Positions 23,442-34,032 are shown, counted from the first letter of the stretch. The stretch: DNA of 64,000 nucleotides from Gari tellinella (GCA_922989275.2 OV277861.1:43997623-44061622); one strand, 5' to 3'. The notes: generated by a model not told the origin, from the letters alone. Numbers and translations are program-made.

Positions 23442-23691
23442 TACAGTGGAGAATCTGTTATTCTTTCCCGTTTAAACGAAACGAAACGCAAACGCAAAAC
23501 ACTAAAACGTAGAAAATTGCAACTTTTGGACAATTCTGATAATTCATGTTTACCTTGGTGGCAAACAGTTTGGAGCCTGATCAGACGCCGGGTTACCCGG
23601 CGTCTGATCTGGCTCCAAACTGTTTGCAATAGAAATAATAGTTTTAGCGTAAACGCGTTTATTGGGAAAGAATTACAGATTCTCCACTGTA
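23442..23691 (-). mobile_element. A-family MITE (duplication copy 1)
   Basis: 250 bp, TACAGTGGAGAATC to GATTCTCCACTGTA, hairpin centre GGGTTACCC. Confidence 0.95.
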
Positions 23692-23716
23692 CCAATGTCA
23701 CGTGTTATCGTCTGCA

Positions 23717-23909
23717 TTAACCCTCTTACCGCCAAAATATTGTCTACATTTGTAGTGTCGTCTGTAATATCTTTAAAGTAAAATTTAGGGCTGAAGAAAT
23801 GTCGATACGAATGTCAAACAGTTTGGAACCTGATCAGACGCCGCGTTAGAATAGGGTCCAAACTGTTTGCAAAGTCGCATTTTTGGCGTCGTTGGCAGTG
23901 AAAAGGTTA
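23717..23909. mobile_element. B-family MITE (duplication copy 1)
   Basis: TTAACCCTCTTACCGCC to GGCAGTGAAAAGGTTA. The hairpin has a partly deleted right arm: CGCGTTAGAATAGGGTCC. Confidence 0.8.
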
Positions 23910-23952
23910 TGGCTAAATGCCTAAATTATAAAATTTGCAGCTGATGTCTTTC

Positions 23953-24202
23953 TTAACCCATTACCCCATAAATACGCCTTTTTACGCCCTTTCATTTTTG
24001 CTCCAATTTAGAAAATACTTCAATTTATACGGTCATGAACATGTATCATAAGAATATTTTCTATATTCTAGTAGATGGTACCTCAAAGCAGGCTGAAAGT
24101 AAAGCAGAATGCGCCATAAGGCGCATTCTGCTTTACTTTCAACCTGCTTTAAGTGGTCAACTAAATTCAATATTAGAAACAGGCTATGGGGTAATGGGTA
24201 AA
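23953..24202. mobile_element. D-family MITE (duplication copy 1)
   Basis: TTAACCCATTACCCCATAAA to CTATGGGGTAATGGGTAAA. The type 2 hairpin at 24085-24151 is almost perfect, with GCGCCATAAGGCGC at the loop. The element ends exactly at the duplication junction. Confidence 0.9.
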
Positions 24203-24372
24203 ACAAATAATGGATTTTCGAAATGAAGACTGTTTATTTGATTTGAGTGGAAAACAGTTTGGAGTTTGATTAGACACCGGGTTACTTAAGATCTAACTCT
24301 AAATCAAGTTGAACAGTAGCTTGCTTCAAATGGACCGTCTGCGAAATTGAAGCTATCTGAACTGAAGTAAGT

Positions 24373-24617
24373 TACAGTGGAGAAAACGTTATTCTTTCCC
24401 AATAAACGCGTTTAAGCTAAAACTATTATTTCCAGTGCAAACAGTTTGGAGCCAGATCAGACGCCGGGTAACCCGGCGTCTGATCAGGCTCCAAACTGTT
24501 TGCCATTTAGATAAAAATGAAAAGTCAGAATTGTCAAAAAGTTGTCATTTTCTACATTTTAGTGTTTTGCGTTTCGTTTGCGTTTAAACGGGAAAGAATA
24601 ACGTTTTCTCCACTGTA
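24373..24617 (+). mobile_element. A-family MITE (duplication copy 2)
   Basis: Copy of the element at 22301, no difference seen. Confidence 0.9.
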
Positions 24618-25123
24618 CATACGAGTGCCAAACAGTTTTGACCCAGATTAGATGCCGCGTTTCGCTGCACGATAAGGGTTGATAATAAACACCTTTCAAT
24701 AAAAGGAAAGTAAACTATTATTAACTGTTCGCGTTAGTTTGTATTTGTGTAAATAATTTGTTCCGCAAATACACGTATTGCATTTGAAAAAGAATACTGA
24801 ATCATTTCGCTAGGTGGACCATGAAAATGGAGACATCTTAATTGGTTGTGTTAGGGTTAGGCACAATTGTTAGTTCAAAGCAAAGTTATAGTTTCATTTG
24901 ATCATTTCCGCGTTATTTTCGTTTTTGCGTGAACCTGTCACTTGCCTTAATGACAAATATATAAAGGAGCTCTTTGATCAGGGTCTGGACTGTTTTTCAT
25001 TTTGTTATTTATTGTAAAAACAACCCTAGCTAGTTTAAATGGACTCGACTTAACTGATACGGTATATGGAATTGTCCATTTGATGTTTCACGGGTAAATG
25101 GGGTTGGAAGAAGCATTTGGAGT

Positions 25124-25374
25124 TTAACGCTTTGAACCCTAGTCACGCTTATAGTCGTCCTTTTCAAACAGGGTACATATGAATAGTACACATGTCCTAT
25201 GCAAACAGTGAAGACCCAGATCAGAGGGCTCCGAAAGGAGCCCTCTGATCAGGGTCTTCACTGTTTGTCACAATGCTAAACATTGACAAAAACAACACTT
25301 AAAAGTCAGAAATGGACTAGACTGAAATGGAAAATGGAATTGTCCATTTAAAGTTTCAGGGAGGAAAGAGTTAA
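25124..25374. mobile_element. E-family MITE (duplication copy 2)
   Basis: Copy of the element at 23052. Both substitutions noticed between the two duplicates fall within this element. Confidence 0.85.
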
Positions 25375-25513
25375 GCTATATATAGATGAAAGCTTAACTT
25401 TTCTCCCTGCTACATTGTAAGTTAAGCTCGTTTGTGAACATCATCTTTTGAAAACCGTTTTAAACAGTGATTATCACTGCGTCTGATCGGGATCAAAGCT
25501 CGCTTGACAAACG

Positions 25514-25763
25514 TACAGTGGAGAATCTGTTATTCTTTCCCGTTTAAACGAAACGAAACGCAAACGCAAAACACTAAAACGTAGAAAATTGCAACTTTTG
25601 GACAATTCTGATAATTCATGTTTACCTTGGTGGCAAACAGTTTGGAGCCTGATCAGACGCCGGGTTACCCGGCGTCTGATCTGGCTCCAAACTGTTTGCA
25701 ATAGAAATAATAGTTTTAGCGTAAACGCGTTTATTGGGAAAGAATTACAGATTCTCCACTGTA
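25514..25763 (-). mobile_element. A-family MITE (duplication copy 2)
   Basis: Copy of the element at 23442. Confidence 0.95.
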
Positions 25764-25788
25764 CCAATGTCACGTGTTATCGTCTGCA

Positions 25789-25981
25789 TTAACCCTCTTA
25801 CCGCCAAAATATTGTCTACATTTGTAGTGTCGTCTGTAATATCTTTAAAGTAAAATTTAGGGCTGAAGAAATGTCGATACGAATGTCAAACAGTTTGGAA
25901 CCTGATCAGACGCCGCGTTAGAATAGGGTCCAAACTGTTTGCAAAGTCGCATTTTTGGCGTCGTTGGCAGTGAAAAGGTTA
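25789..25981. mobile_element. B-family MITE (duplication copy 2)
   Basis: Copy of the element at 23717, with the same hairpin deletion. Confidence 0.8.
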
Positions 25982-26024
25982 TGGCTAAATGCCTAAATTA
26001 TAAAATTTGCAGCTGATGTCTTTC

Positions 26025-26274
26025 TTAACCCATTACCCCATAAATACGCCTTTTTACGCCCTTTCATTTTTGCTCCAATTTAGAAAATACTTCAATTTAT
26101 ACGGTCATGAACATGTATCATAAGAATATTTTCTATATTCTAGTAGATGGTACCTCAAAGCAGGCTGAAAGTAAAGCAGAATGCGCCATAAGGCGCATTC
26201 TGCTTTACTTTCAACCTGCTTTAAGTGGTCAACTAAATTCAATATTAGAAACAGGCTATGGGGTAATGGGTAAA
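26025..26274. mobile_element. D-family MITE (duplication copy 2)
   Basis: Copy of the element at 23953. Confidence 0.9.
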
Positions 26275-26395
26275 ACAGATGGTATTATGGCAGAGAATGT
26301 GTAAGACAGGATATGTCCTTATTTCGGCAGTGTAAGGGACGGAACAGCATGACCACAATGCAAACAGAAGATTTAGCCTAATTCATGTATTCAAA

Positions 26396-26664
26396 TATAG
26401 CTGGGAAGACGATATTCGTTCACAATAAATGCTTTTATGCCATATGCCATTTGTCCATTTAAAACAATTTGGAGCTATAAATCAGACACCAGGTAGCCCA
26501 GCGTCTGATCAATCATTCTCAAAACTGTTTGGCACTCATATTAAAATTAGTCGTCATTCTTTTTAAAACAGTTGTCATTTTGTACATTTTAGTACAATGT
26601 CACATTATGTGTATGGGATTTGTGGCGTTTAAAAGGGGACAGGATAGTGTCTACTTCACTATAA
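26396..26664 (+). mobile_element. A-family MITE, degenerate
   Basis: GGGAAGACGATATTCGTTC and CACAATAAATGC at the left, hairpin near 26460-26530 (TCAGACACCAGGTAGCC), GTGTCTACTTCACTATAA at the right. Confidence 0.6.
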
Positions 26665-26784
26665 TTGTACAGGGTACTTAAATAAATGATAAATGGTATG
26701 GAGGGTATGTCTTTCATAGTGAAGACCTGGCATATCTATCATATTCATATTATAGCCAGTGACACATCTATGCATATACAGTTA

Positions 26785-26828
26785 TACGTTATATTTCTTT
26801 CCCGTTTTAACGAACCTAAACGCAAACG

Positions 26829-26859
<31 letters not shown>

Positions 26860-27105
26860 GACTTTATTTAACGAGAGAACTCATTTGGTATAAACCAATC
26901 TTCCATGAGGCCCTCATCAATGCAATCAAATATATAGATAATGCATGTTTATGGAAACTAACTGAGTTTTTTTTAATATGAGTGACAAACAGTATGGATC
27001 ATGAGCAGACATCGGATGTCTGATCTGGTTCCAAACTATTTGCAATGGACATACAAATGTTAGGATAAAATCGTTTATTGGGGGAAAGCATAATGTCTAT
27101 CTCGT
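26785..27105 (-). mobile_element. A-family MITE interrupted by a retroposon fragment
   Basis: The left part (TTTCTTTCCCGTTTTAACG, ACGCAAACG) stops at 26828 and the right part resumes with the hairpin near 26985 and ATCGTTTATTGGGGG. Between them lies a TAA microsatellite and a LINE-like tail. Confidence 0.6.
26829..26935 (-). mobile_element. LINE/SINE 3'-end fragment
   Basis: Read on the minus strand it runs GAGGGCCTCATGGAAG, then CTCTCGTTAAATAAAG, then an ATT microsatellite. A short 3' piece ending in a trinucleotide tail is the signature of a 5'-truncated non-LTR retroposon. No coding part is present. Confidence 0.55.
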
Positions 27106-27258
27106 CTATTTACTGTTTGGGATCCCTTCTTATAGTGCTGTTAAAGATACTGAAATCAAATGATGCATTTTCATAAAAGTGTATATATATATACATGTAT
27201 GTAAAAATAAGTAAATGACCTTACATGCCTTTTTAAATATATTCCTTACATAATTAGT

Positions 27259-27401
27259 TATACAGTTTCTTCACAGGGTACATGAGGATTTCTTCCCGGC
27301 TGTGGAAAATCATTGTTGCCCGAGCCGTTAGGCGAGGGATACATGATTTTACCAGCCGGGAAGAAATACTCATGTACCCTGTGAAGAAACTGTATAACGA
27401 A
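27259..27401. repeat. 143-bp near-perfect hairpin
   Basis: TTATACAGTTTCTTCACAGG and its complement CCTGTGAAGAAACTGTATAA enclose arms continuing through TCTTCCCGGCTG / CAGCCGGGAAGA and AAATCATG-like inner pairing. It belongs to none of the lettered families and shows no TA or TTAA ends. Confidence 0.85.
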
Positions 27402-27879
27402 TTTATTATACTGCAAAGTTTTCACTGTTCAAACGAAATATTTCAGAATTTGTCGTGTACAGCGCTCATAATAAACTTTAAGAAAATCGCGCCAAAGCAG
27501 ATTACGTTGAGCATAAATCTAATAATAGCAAATGTATCGTGCATATGGTATTTAACAAATACGATCGGTTTAAAAACATCTTCAAGAAAATCACTGATAG
27601 AGTTCCCCGTCGTATTTCGGTAGTCGTGGTGGCTGTAGCGTTGGTATGTACACTTTTAATAGCGCATATAAATCTTGTTTTGTCTTCTCATTCTGCACCG
27701 GTTCGATCCTGACCGAGCTAAAATAGTTTTTTTTATTATTTGAAATTCATTTGTAAACATAAATCATTTTATTAAACTAACTTACATTTACATGCTTATG
27801 TAGGTGGATGGAATCCATTTGCCTAAACCAGTTTTGACCAATTTTGGTTTTTAGTATCTTTAAACAGAAGTTACCGTTT
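27402..27879. other. Unassigned, contains a tRNA-like remnant
   Basis: AGCAAATGTATCGTGCATATGG near 27526, shortened here, resembles sequence near 57830 that also precedes a tRNA-like unit. No gene recognised. Confidence 0.35.
27625..27722 (+). pseudogene. tRNA-like sequence, degenerate
   Basis: A-box-like TGGCTGTAGCGTTGG at 27630 and B-box-like CCGGTTCGATCC at 27698, with a longer gap than a normal tRNA, followed by a T run. Possibly a SINE-type head. Confidence 0.4.
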
Positions 27880-28378
27880 TAACGACAGTTTAAACAGCTA
27901 AACTTGCGTTGAGCGACCAAGTTGACCGTCTGATCAGTCCAACATGTTTGTCACTCAGATACAAAAAAATCCCCAAACATTCAATTTTCTCACATAACTA
28001 CCCTTGTTTTCTATAGCGAACAAAAAAAGGTTACGAATACCGGGGGTATCCTTATCCTATCTCCAACATGTGTGAGATCACTTTGATGACGTCACTATAA
28101 CGTCACTATTTATAACGGCGTTTTGACGTCACCAGGGTTCCAAAAAATGCCTATTGCTTATAGCTCAAAATCGTTGGATATGTGAGAAAAAGAATCTGTC
28201 ACTCGTCGATGTTTAAGACAAGTTGATCTCGCCAAGGCTCGCTTAATAACATTTCAATTCTAGACTCGTTTGAGATCAGCTTGTCTTAAACATCGACTCA
28301 TGACAGATCCTATATGTCACATTTAGTTGTATTTTGTTTGCGTTTCAATGGAAAATAATGTCTATCTTTCCTTATAAG
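27880..28378 (+). mobile_element. A-family MITE interrupted by an H element
   Basis: A-like sequence (GTCTGATCAGTCC, TGTTTGTCACTCAGAT) precedes the H element, and its right spacer (CATTTAGTTGTATTTTG, GTTTGCGTTTCAATGG) follows it. Confidence 0.55.
27988..28316 (+). mobile_element. H element with CRE sites and a hairpin
   Basis: TCACATAACTACCC begins it; the inverted copy GATATGTGAGA lies at 28183. A hairpin follows (TCGATGTTTAAGACAAG...CTTGTCTTAAACATCGA). Two full CREs, TGACGTCA, lie at 28087 and 28124, with ACGTCAC and TATTTATAA between them. Second copy at 41697, also inside an A MITE. Confidence 0.7.
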
Positions 28379-28382
28379 GTAA

Positions 28383-29537
28383 TTTATTATATCTACAAAA
28401 TACCGACAACTTGATAGTTTATATTTGTATTCGACTAAATGGGGTCTTAAAATAAATGTAGCGAAAACAAAGATTTGTGTTTTTGAAAAAAGACGATCAG
28501 CATTAAATTTTGAGTGGTTCATAAACAACGAGAAAATAGAAGTTGTTGATAATTTTTGTTATTTGGGTGTAAAATTTATGAAAACTGGAAATCTAGTCTA
28601 TGCTTTTAAAGCATTAAAAGACCAGGCCACGAAAGCAATGTATAGTCTTTTATATTTATTTCGGAAAATAGAATTAGATGTACGTACCAAACTTCTACTT
28701 TTTGACAGGATGGTTGTTCCTATCATTACGTATGCATCTGAGGTATGGGGTATATACAATTTCAAGGAGATAGATAAACTTCATATAAAATTTTGTAAAA
28801 TCATACTTGGTGTACGATCTCAGTCTGTAAATTATGCAGTTCTGGGTGAATTAGGTAGATTTCCGCTTTCTGTTATATGCATAGAAAGATCGTTAAAATA
28901 CTGGTTGAAAATCAAGAAATATGGTGATAATATGAGTACTGTTTATAATATCTATAGAGAGCATTGTATAACTTTGATGGGAAACAATAAGAGTTGGGGT
29001 AGTCATATAAAAAGAAAATTGGATAGTTTGGGTTACACGTTTATTTGGGATAACTTGGATACTACTGCCAATTACTTTCCTGCTATACAGAGGAGAATAA
29101 GGGACAATTTTATCCAGGAATGGCGAACATCAATAACAAACTCACCAAAACTGAAATACTATGTAATGTTCAAGGAATCATTTGAAATGGAATCTTATCT
29201 ACAAAATATAACTAACAATTCTTTACGCATGCATCTTACAAGATTTCGTATTTCCTCGCATAACTTGGCTATAGAAGCTGGAAGATATACTAATATTGAT
29301 CGTAGAAATAGAGTCTGTATCTTTTGTAATCAAAATGCTATTGAATCAGAATATCACTTTTTATTAATATGTCAAAAATATAAACAAGAAAGAGTTGAAA
29401 TTTTAAAACATATTTCATGGTCCTCTCTAAATAAGTTCATAAAATTGCTTTCTTCAAAGAACAAAAAAGTTCAATTAAACGTAGCAAAATATATCAAGGT
29501 TGCAATGAATATACGAAATAATGTAGTTGCAGATTGA
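28383..29537 (+). pseudogene. Reverse transcriptase C-terminal fragment
   Basis: The frame is open from 28383, just after an in-frame stop at 28380, to the stop at 29535-29537; counting from a TTG at 28425 it gives 370 residues. The product begins just after where a reverse transcriptase YxDD active site would lie: W-G-L-K-I-N-V-A-K-T-K is the conserved segment downstream of it. FCYLG at residues 44-48 and ITYASEVWG at 101-109 are typical thumb-region motifs, and C298, C301, H311 and C316 form a CCHC zinc-knuckle-like motif. The endonuclease and the catalytic palm are absent, so it cannot act alone. The intact frame of the remainder suggests a recent insertion. I cannot assign the clade with certainty. 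Confidence 0.9.
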
Positions 29538-29741
29538 TAATATCAATAATATACTATAATAGTGTATATACAAGTTATAATATTTTCAGTTGAATGTTTT
29601 GTACTTGTAAAATTGAGTTGTTAAGTTGAGTTGTGTTTATGTAAATGTCATGGTCATATTTCACGTTAATTGATCTATTGTACATGGCCAATGGCGCTTT
29701 TATGTTGCCGATTGCCAATAAAATTGAGTTGAGTTGAGTTG
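28383..29741 (+). mobile_element. 5'-truncated non-LTR retrotransposon (LINE)
   Basis: The coding part (28383-29537) is followed by a 204-nt 3' untranslated region ending in AATAAAATTGAG and TTGAG repeats at 29719-29741. The 5' truncation falls directly after the right end of an A MITE, as is usual for aborted target-primed reverse transcription. Confidence 0.85.
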
Positions 29742-29755
29742 ACATAGTGCACTTA

Positions 29756-30001
29756 TACAGTAACACCTCTCTATTACAACCATTTAGACTAAGTCTAATT
29801 GATTGTTTACAAGACAGGTGACAGCTTAAAGCAAAATGACAATAAAACAGAAAGCTCCTGCTTAAAGCAAGGTGACAATAACACAGAAAGCTCCTCTATG
29901 AGCTTTCTGTTTTACTGTCACCTAGCTTTAAGCAGTCACCTGTCTTAACCACCTAATATTTTAACACAATTTAGTGGTCGTAATGGAGAGGTTTTACTGT
30001 T
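29756..30001. mobile_element. F-family MITE
   Basis: TACAGTAACACCTCTCTATT at the left and AATGGAGAGGTTTTACTGT at the right. The F hairpin lies at about 29828-29945: AAAGCAAGGTGACAATAACA and AGAAAGCTCC with their complements. It begins 15 bp after the LINE tail. Confidence 0.85.
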
Positions 30002-30099
30002 CTGTAGATGATGAATCCATTAAAGCATATGACATGTCATTGCCCGGACAACATAACAAATCTCCAACAATGGTACAGATTTCAACTCTTCCACGTCAT

Positions 30100-30300
30100 A
30101 GGCGAATACAGCCGTCTTTCCAAATTATTGTACCCTGATCAGACGCCGCGTTACGCGGCGTCTGATCAGGATCCAAACTGTTTGGCAATCATTTCGATAT
30201 GTTTTCAATTATTCTGCCTTAAGAATAACTTTGAAACAATAAAACTGATCACTGTATTAAAGCAGACGCTATTATAGCTGGGCAAGAGTTAAAACAGATA
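30100..30300. mobile_element. B-family MITE, diverged ends
   Basis: Hairpin at 30121-30184 with GCGTTACGC centre. The right side ends AAGCAGACGCTATTATAGC and GCAAGAGTTAAAAC. Confidence 0.65.
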
Positions 30301-30328
30301 ATTCAAGTTGACATTGTAAGAGTTAAAA

Positions 30329-31179
30329 TTCAACCCTCATCCATCTATTTTATCGACTGCTTCGTTGGTGCCGTCTGCAATATCTCCTCTTTCAAATTCT
30401 ATACTTTTTTCACTGAACAGATATCAAATTCAAATGTTAATAGTTGGCATCCTTGATGGGACGCCGTTTCTCTGCGTCTGATCTGAATCCAAACTGATGA
30501 AAATAATTTAATAAAATTGCGTAAAGCGGGTTAATAGTTAAGTAAACAATCCCCATCGTGCCAAAAAATATAAGTGGGTTGAAAAGTAAACCACTTGGTC
30601 TATTTATATGCACTTTATTCTTTACAGATAGCAATTAGTCCCCCTTAACTGAATTGGCACGTGTGCTATGACATTTTACAAACAGTTTGGATCCTTATCA
30701 GGCGCTGAGTAACTCGGTGACTGATTAGGAACAATATTTGTTTGACACTCATATCGATATTTTTTTAGTCTTTGTTTTTTTAAAAACTATTATCTTAGTT
30801 ACTAGAATTCAAGCGGACGATAATTTTGAAGACAATTATATCCTACTGTGAAGGAATAAAATGAATAAAACCGCTATAAAGATATATACTAAAGTTATAT
30901 TAACCCCCTTCAATGTCTAACAACGACTGTAATATTCTTATATGCAAGCAGTTTGGAACCAGATCTGATGTTGAGTTCCTCGGCAACTGATCAGGATATA
31001 AATTGTTTGAGACTCTTATCTACGTTACATTAGCTAAAATGACATAATATGATAATAAAATATGTGGAGAGGTGAATTCTGAAGCAAACTACAATTTAAG
31101 GCCTTCATGTAGCAGACGAAATTTTAAAGAAAGGCGTATGGGTAGGCTTTAAATGGTTGGCATTTGGCGATCAGATTTA
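30329..31179. repeat. Three degenerate B-type remnants
   Basis: Broken type 1 hairpins lie near 30445-30495 (GGGACGCCGTTTCTCTGCG), 30675-30750 (TTTGGATCCTTATCAGGCGC) and 30950-31010 (CAGTTTGGAACCAGATCTG). CCTCATCC- and CCCCTTCAATG-type left ends precede the first and third. Confidence 0.5.
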
Positions 31180-31600
31180 GTTGAACCCCATTCATTGCCC
31201 TACCCCGTGTACAATGGTTATTTGCAAAGAGTTTGGATCCTGGGCCCCGTTTCATAAAACATCTTACGACAAATGTTATCGTAAGTCAGATTATAAAACG
31301 CTCAATTATTATTTATTTCTCCATCTAATCCTGTCTTGTGATATATTTTTGGAATCGTCTTGAAAAGACGATTCCAAAAAGATGTCACAAGACAGGATTA
31401 GATAGAGAAATCACAAATTAAATGTATTTTAAAGTTTTGACTTACGACAACATTTGTCGTAAGAAGTTTTATGAAACGGACCCCTGGTCTGAAGTCAAGT
31501 ATATATTTACATCTAAAAATCTAAAACAGACGACAATTGGTTACCGTGAACGGGGTTTTAAACCCCCTAAAAATGAGAAGTTTTACATGCGTTTTGTTTC
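31180..31600. mobile_element. B-family MITE interrupted by a G MITE
   Basis: ACCCCATTCATTGCCCTACC and the left hairpin arm GTTTGGATCCTG stop at 31242, where the G element begins. After it, AAAACAGACGACAATTGG and GTGAACGGGGTTTTAA continue the B right side. Confidence 0.7.
31243..31485. mobile_element. G-family MITE nested in a B hairpin
   Basis: GGCCCCGTTTCATAAAAC to GTTTTATGAAACGGACCCC. An inner palindrome GGAATCGTC / GACGATTCC marks the centre. CCTG flanks both sides and may be the target duplication. Confidence 0.85.
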
Positions 31601-31619
31601 AAGAGTTTATATATACATG

Positions 31620-31886
31620 TACAATGGAGAAGGTACCATTATTTCCCAATAATGCGTTTACGCTAAAACACGTAAATGTATGTCTATTGAAAACAGTTTG
31701 GGCCTGATCAGACACCGGGTAACCCAGGGCCTGACCAGGCTCTGAATTGTTGGTCACTCCAAACTGTTTGTCACTCAGATTAAAATAAATCTTCAGAAAC
31801 TAAAACAAAATGTAATTTTCTATATTTTACTTCATAACGTTTCGCTTGCGTTTAAATGGGAAGAATAGCGTCTTTTCTGTACTGTA
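31620..31886 (+). mobile_element. A-family MITE, hairpin partly duplicated
   Basis: TACAATGGAGAAGG to CTTTTCTGTACTGTA. After the hairpin the sequence CACTCCAAACTGTTTGTCACTC repeats the last arm segment, here shortened in quotation, so about 25 bp is duplicated. Confidence 0.7.
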
Positions 31887-32472
31887 GCCAAATGACTGTT
31901 CTCTGAGACAAGTCCATTCATATAATAAATGCTTTACTGCTGGTTATTTTAAATGCTTCAGTTTAAATTCCTGAGTTTCTGTTTGATCAAGTCAATGAGA
32001 GCCTAACTCAACAAAGACGATTATTCTGTTAATAAGGTATTTCTCAAACTAGAGACTGACGGTCGTTGCTCATTAAGGTATTTTTCAAACTGAAAACTGG
32101 TGGTTGCTCATTAATAAGGTATTTTCAAGGCAGGGGCTGGACAACCGGAGCCAGACGACTGGTCTACACTGATGCGACAGAATAGCCGTTCGGAATAAGT
32201 TCACGTTAGGTCAAATTGCATGGTCAATGCGTAAGTTAAATTTGGATTTACATTTTAGATGGTAGTAATTCTTGAATGCATTTATTTTTAAACGTCAAAA
32301 AGAAAACAAAAAGGCACTCTTAAATATTAATTTAATTACTTCTGCTCGAGATTGGCGATCGTATATGGGCATATATGTAAGGCTTGTATTATAATCGCGA
32401 TTATCGATAAAGAATGACGTCTTCCCCACTGTATGCATGGTTTGACACGTGCTGATTTGTTGATATCTTACC
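31887..32472. repeat. Unassigned, with a three-copy 40-50-bp repeat
   Basis: TAAGGTATTT(T/C)TCAAACT followed by GGTTGCTCAT occurs about three times between 32033 and 32130. The rest is unassigned. Confidence 0.45.
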
Positions 32473-32714
32473 TTAACCTTTTCCTCCCTGAAACTTCAAA
32501 TGGACAATTCTAGTTTTCAATTAAGTCTAGTCCATTTTTGAATTTTTAGGGTTGATTTTTACAATATACATGTATGTCAAAATTACAAACAGTGTAGACC
32601 CTTAAGGAGCCCTCTGGCCAGGGTCTACACTGTTTGCATAGGACAAGTGTACTCCTCACCGGTACGTTGTTTGCAAATGACGCAAATATGCGTGACTAGG
32701 GTTCAACGAGTTAA
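32473..32714. mobile_element. E-family MITE
   Basis: TTAACCTTTTCCTCCCTGAA to GGGTTCAACGAGTTAA. The hairpin has lost part of its left arm: GTGTAGACCCTTAAGGAGCC. Confidence 0.85.
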
Positions 32715-33325
32715 AAACGCTATGAAATTATCATGTGATGAAATGTCGTCAACAAATGTTGTTAAAACTCATTTATCCGCCTCTTTATTTCAGAAAATAT
32801 AATCAGAATTCCAAACAGTTTGGATCAAGATGAGACACAGACTCTCATGTAGAATCAACGTGTTTGCTCCAGCTTTTACAAACTCGCCCGTAGTGTGCAA
32901 AACATTTGAATCTTTACATGTAAAATTTCTAACCGTAACAATGTTTCCATGGGGATTGGTTTTCTCAAAATAAAACATTTAAATTTAATAATTTAACTTA
33001 ACAAGCATTAGACGAAATTCAAACAGTCTGGATTCATATCAGACGCCGAGTAACTCGACCCCTGATCTGTATCCAAATTGTTTGTAAATGCAAACTGTTA
33101 CGCTTTTGACACGATAAAGGATAAAACTAAATCAAATGATAACTAAATGCATAATCGTTGAGAGTGTCAACCATCACAGTTGAAATTCCTAAGTATCTGT
33201 GAGCAAAATTCAATTCAGGCCAAACGCCCAGGAGGGGTTCGTGTGAGGAATGGTGTCACTCAGTTTCAAATTGTCTTCATTTATCAGTGTACCGTTCACT
33301 CAATAGTCAGAAGTGCTTATTACCT
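32715..33325. repeat. Two degenerate type 1 hairpin remnants
   Basis: One near 32810-32870 (CCAAACAGTTTGGATCAAG) has no right arm. One at 33018-33084 (TCAGACGCCGAGTAACTCG) has a diverged right arm. No gene recognised. Confidence 0.45.
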
Positions 33326-33591
33326 ACAGATAGGGAAGACGTTATTCTTTCCCAACAAACGCTTTCATACTAAAACTAACGGGGTATTATGTCCTTTGCA
33401 AACAGTTTGGAGCCAGATTAGACGCCGGGTAACCCGGCGTCTGATCAGCCTCCTATCTGTTTGACATTCAGATAAAAATATATCGTAACAATTTCTAAAA
33501 AAACGTTTATGTCTACATTTTATTGTATTAAATTTGCGTTTCTTTTCGTTTCGTTTCGTCTATACAAGAAAGGATAGCGTCTTCTTCACTA
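33326..33591 (+). mobile_element. A-family MITE
   Basis: GATAGGGAAGACGTTATTC to GTCTTCTTCACTATA; hairpin at 33399-33462 with GGGTAACCC centre. Terminal bases are diverged. Confidence 0.75.
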
Positions 33592-33761
33592 TATACACAT
33601 GTTTATAAATGTTTTAAGGCACATGGACGCTTAACCATCTGCTCCACAGTTTGAAGCGCATATCACCTTTATCCAACTGTGTTTAAGGCAGATGTATGCT
33701 TAAGGCAAGATGAAAGTCGAAATATCTCGATCATTTAATTCCTGATGAAAAACTATGCATG

Positions 33762-34032
33762 TACAGTGTTCCCTCTCTACAACGACACCCAACGGGAGAC
33801 AAACAATTGCGTGCGTTGTTCGGAGGGAGTCGTTATAGGGAGGGAAATTTGCACTCGTCATTAAGTTTTTTTCTGTCAAAATGTCCATTATAAAACTTTG
33901 AGAAAAACAGCAGACGATATTTGCAACAGTTAAAGCGTTATACATAACTGCCCTGTTTATGGAACTGCGACAAGGGCCGTTGTAAGGAGAGAGTCGTTGT
34001 TGGGAGAGCCGTTGTTGGGAGGGAGGACTGTA
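33762..34032 (+). mobile_element. C-family MITE without a hairpin
   Basis: TACAGTGTTCCCTCTCTACA to a GGGAGGACTGTA right end. Where other C copies have the hairpin, this one reads GGGAGGGAAATTTGCACTCG: flanks continue on both sides with the whole palindrome absent. Everything else, including GTCCATTA, GCAGACGA and both inner repeats, is present. Confidence 0.85.

Larger units (their letters stand above)
22131..24202 (+). repeat. Tandem 2072-bp duplication, copy 1
   Basis: ACAAATAATGGATTTTCG starts the unit here and again at 24203. The copies carry the same A, E, A, B and D MITEs in order. Differences found by eye are T at 23119 versus C at 25191 and A at 23252 versus G at 25324. AACA occurs at all three junctions, consistent with microhomology. 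Confidence 0.95.
24203..26277 (+). repeat. Tandem 2072-bp duplication, copy 2
   Basis: Second copy, starting directly after the D element of copy 1 and ending at AAAACA before GATGGTATTATGG, which is the likely original right flank. Confidence 0.95.
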
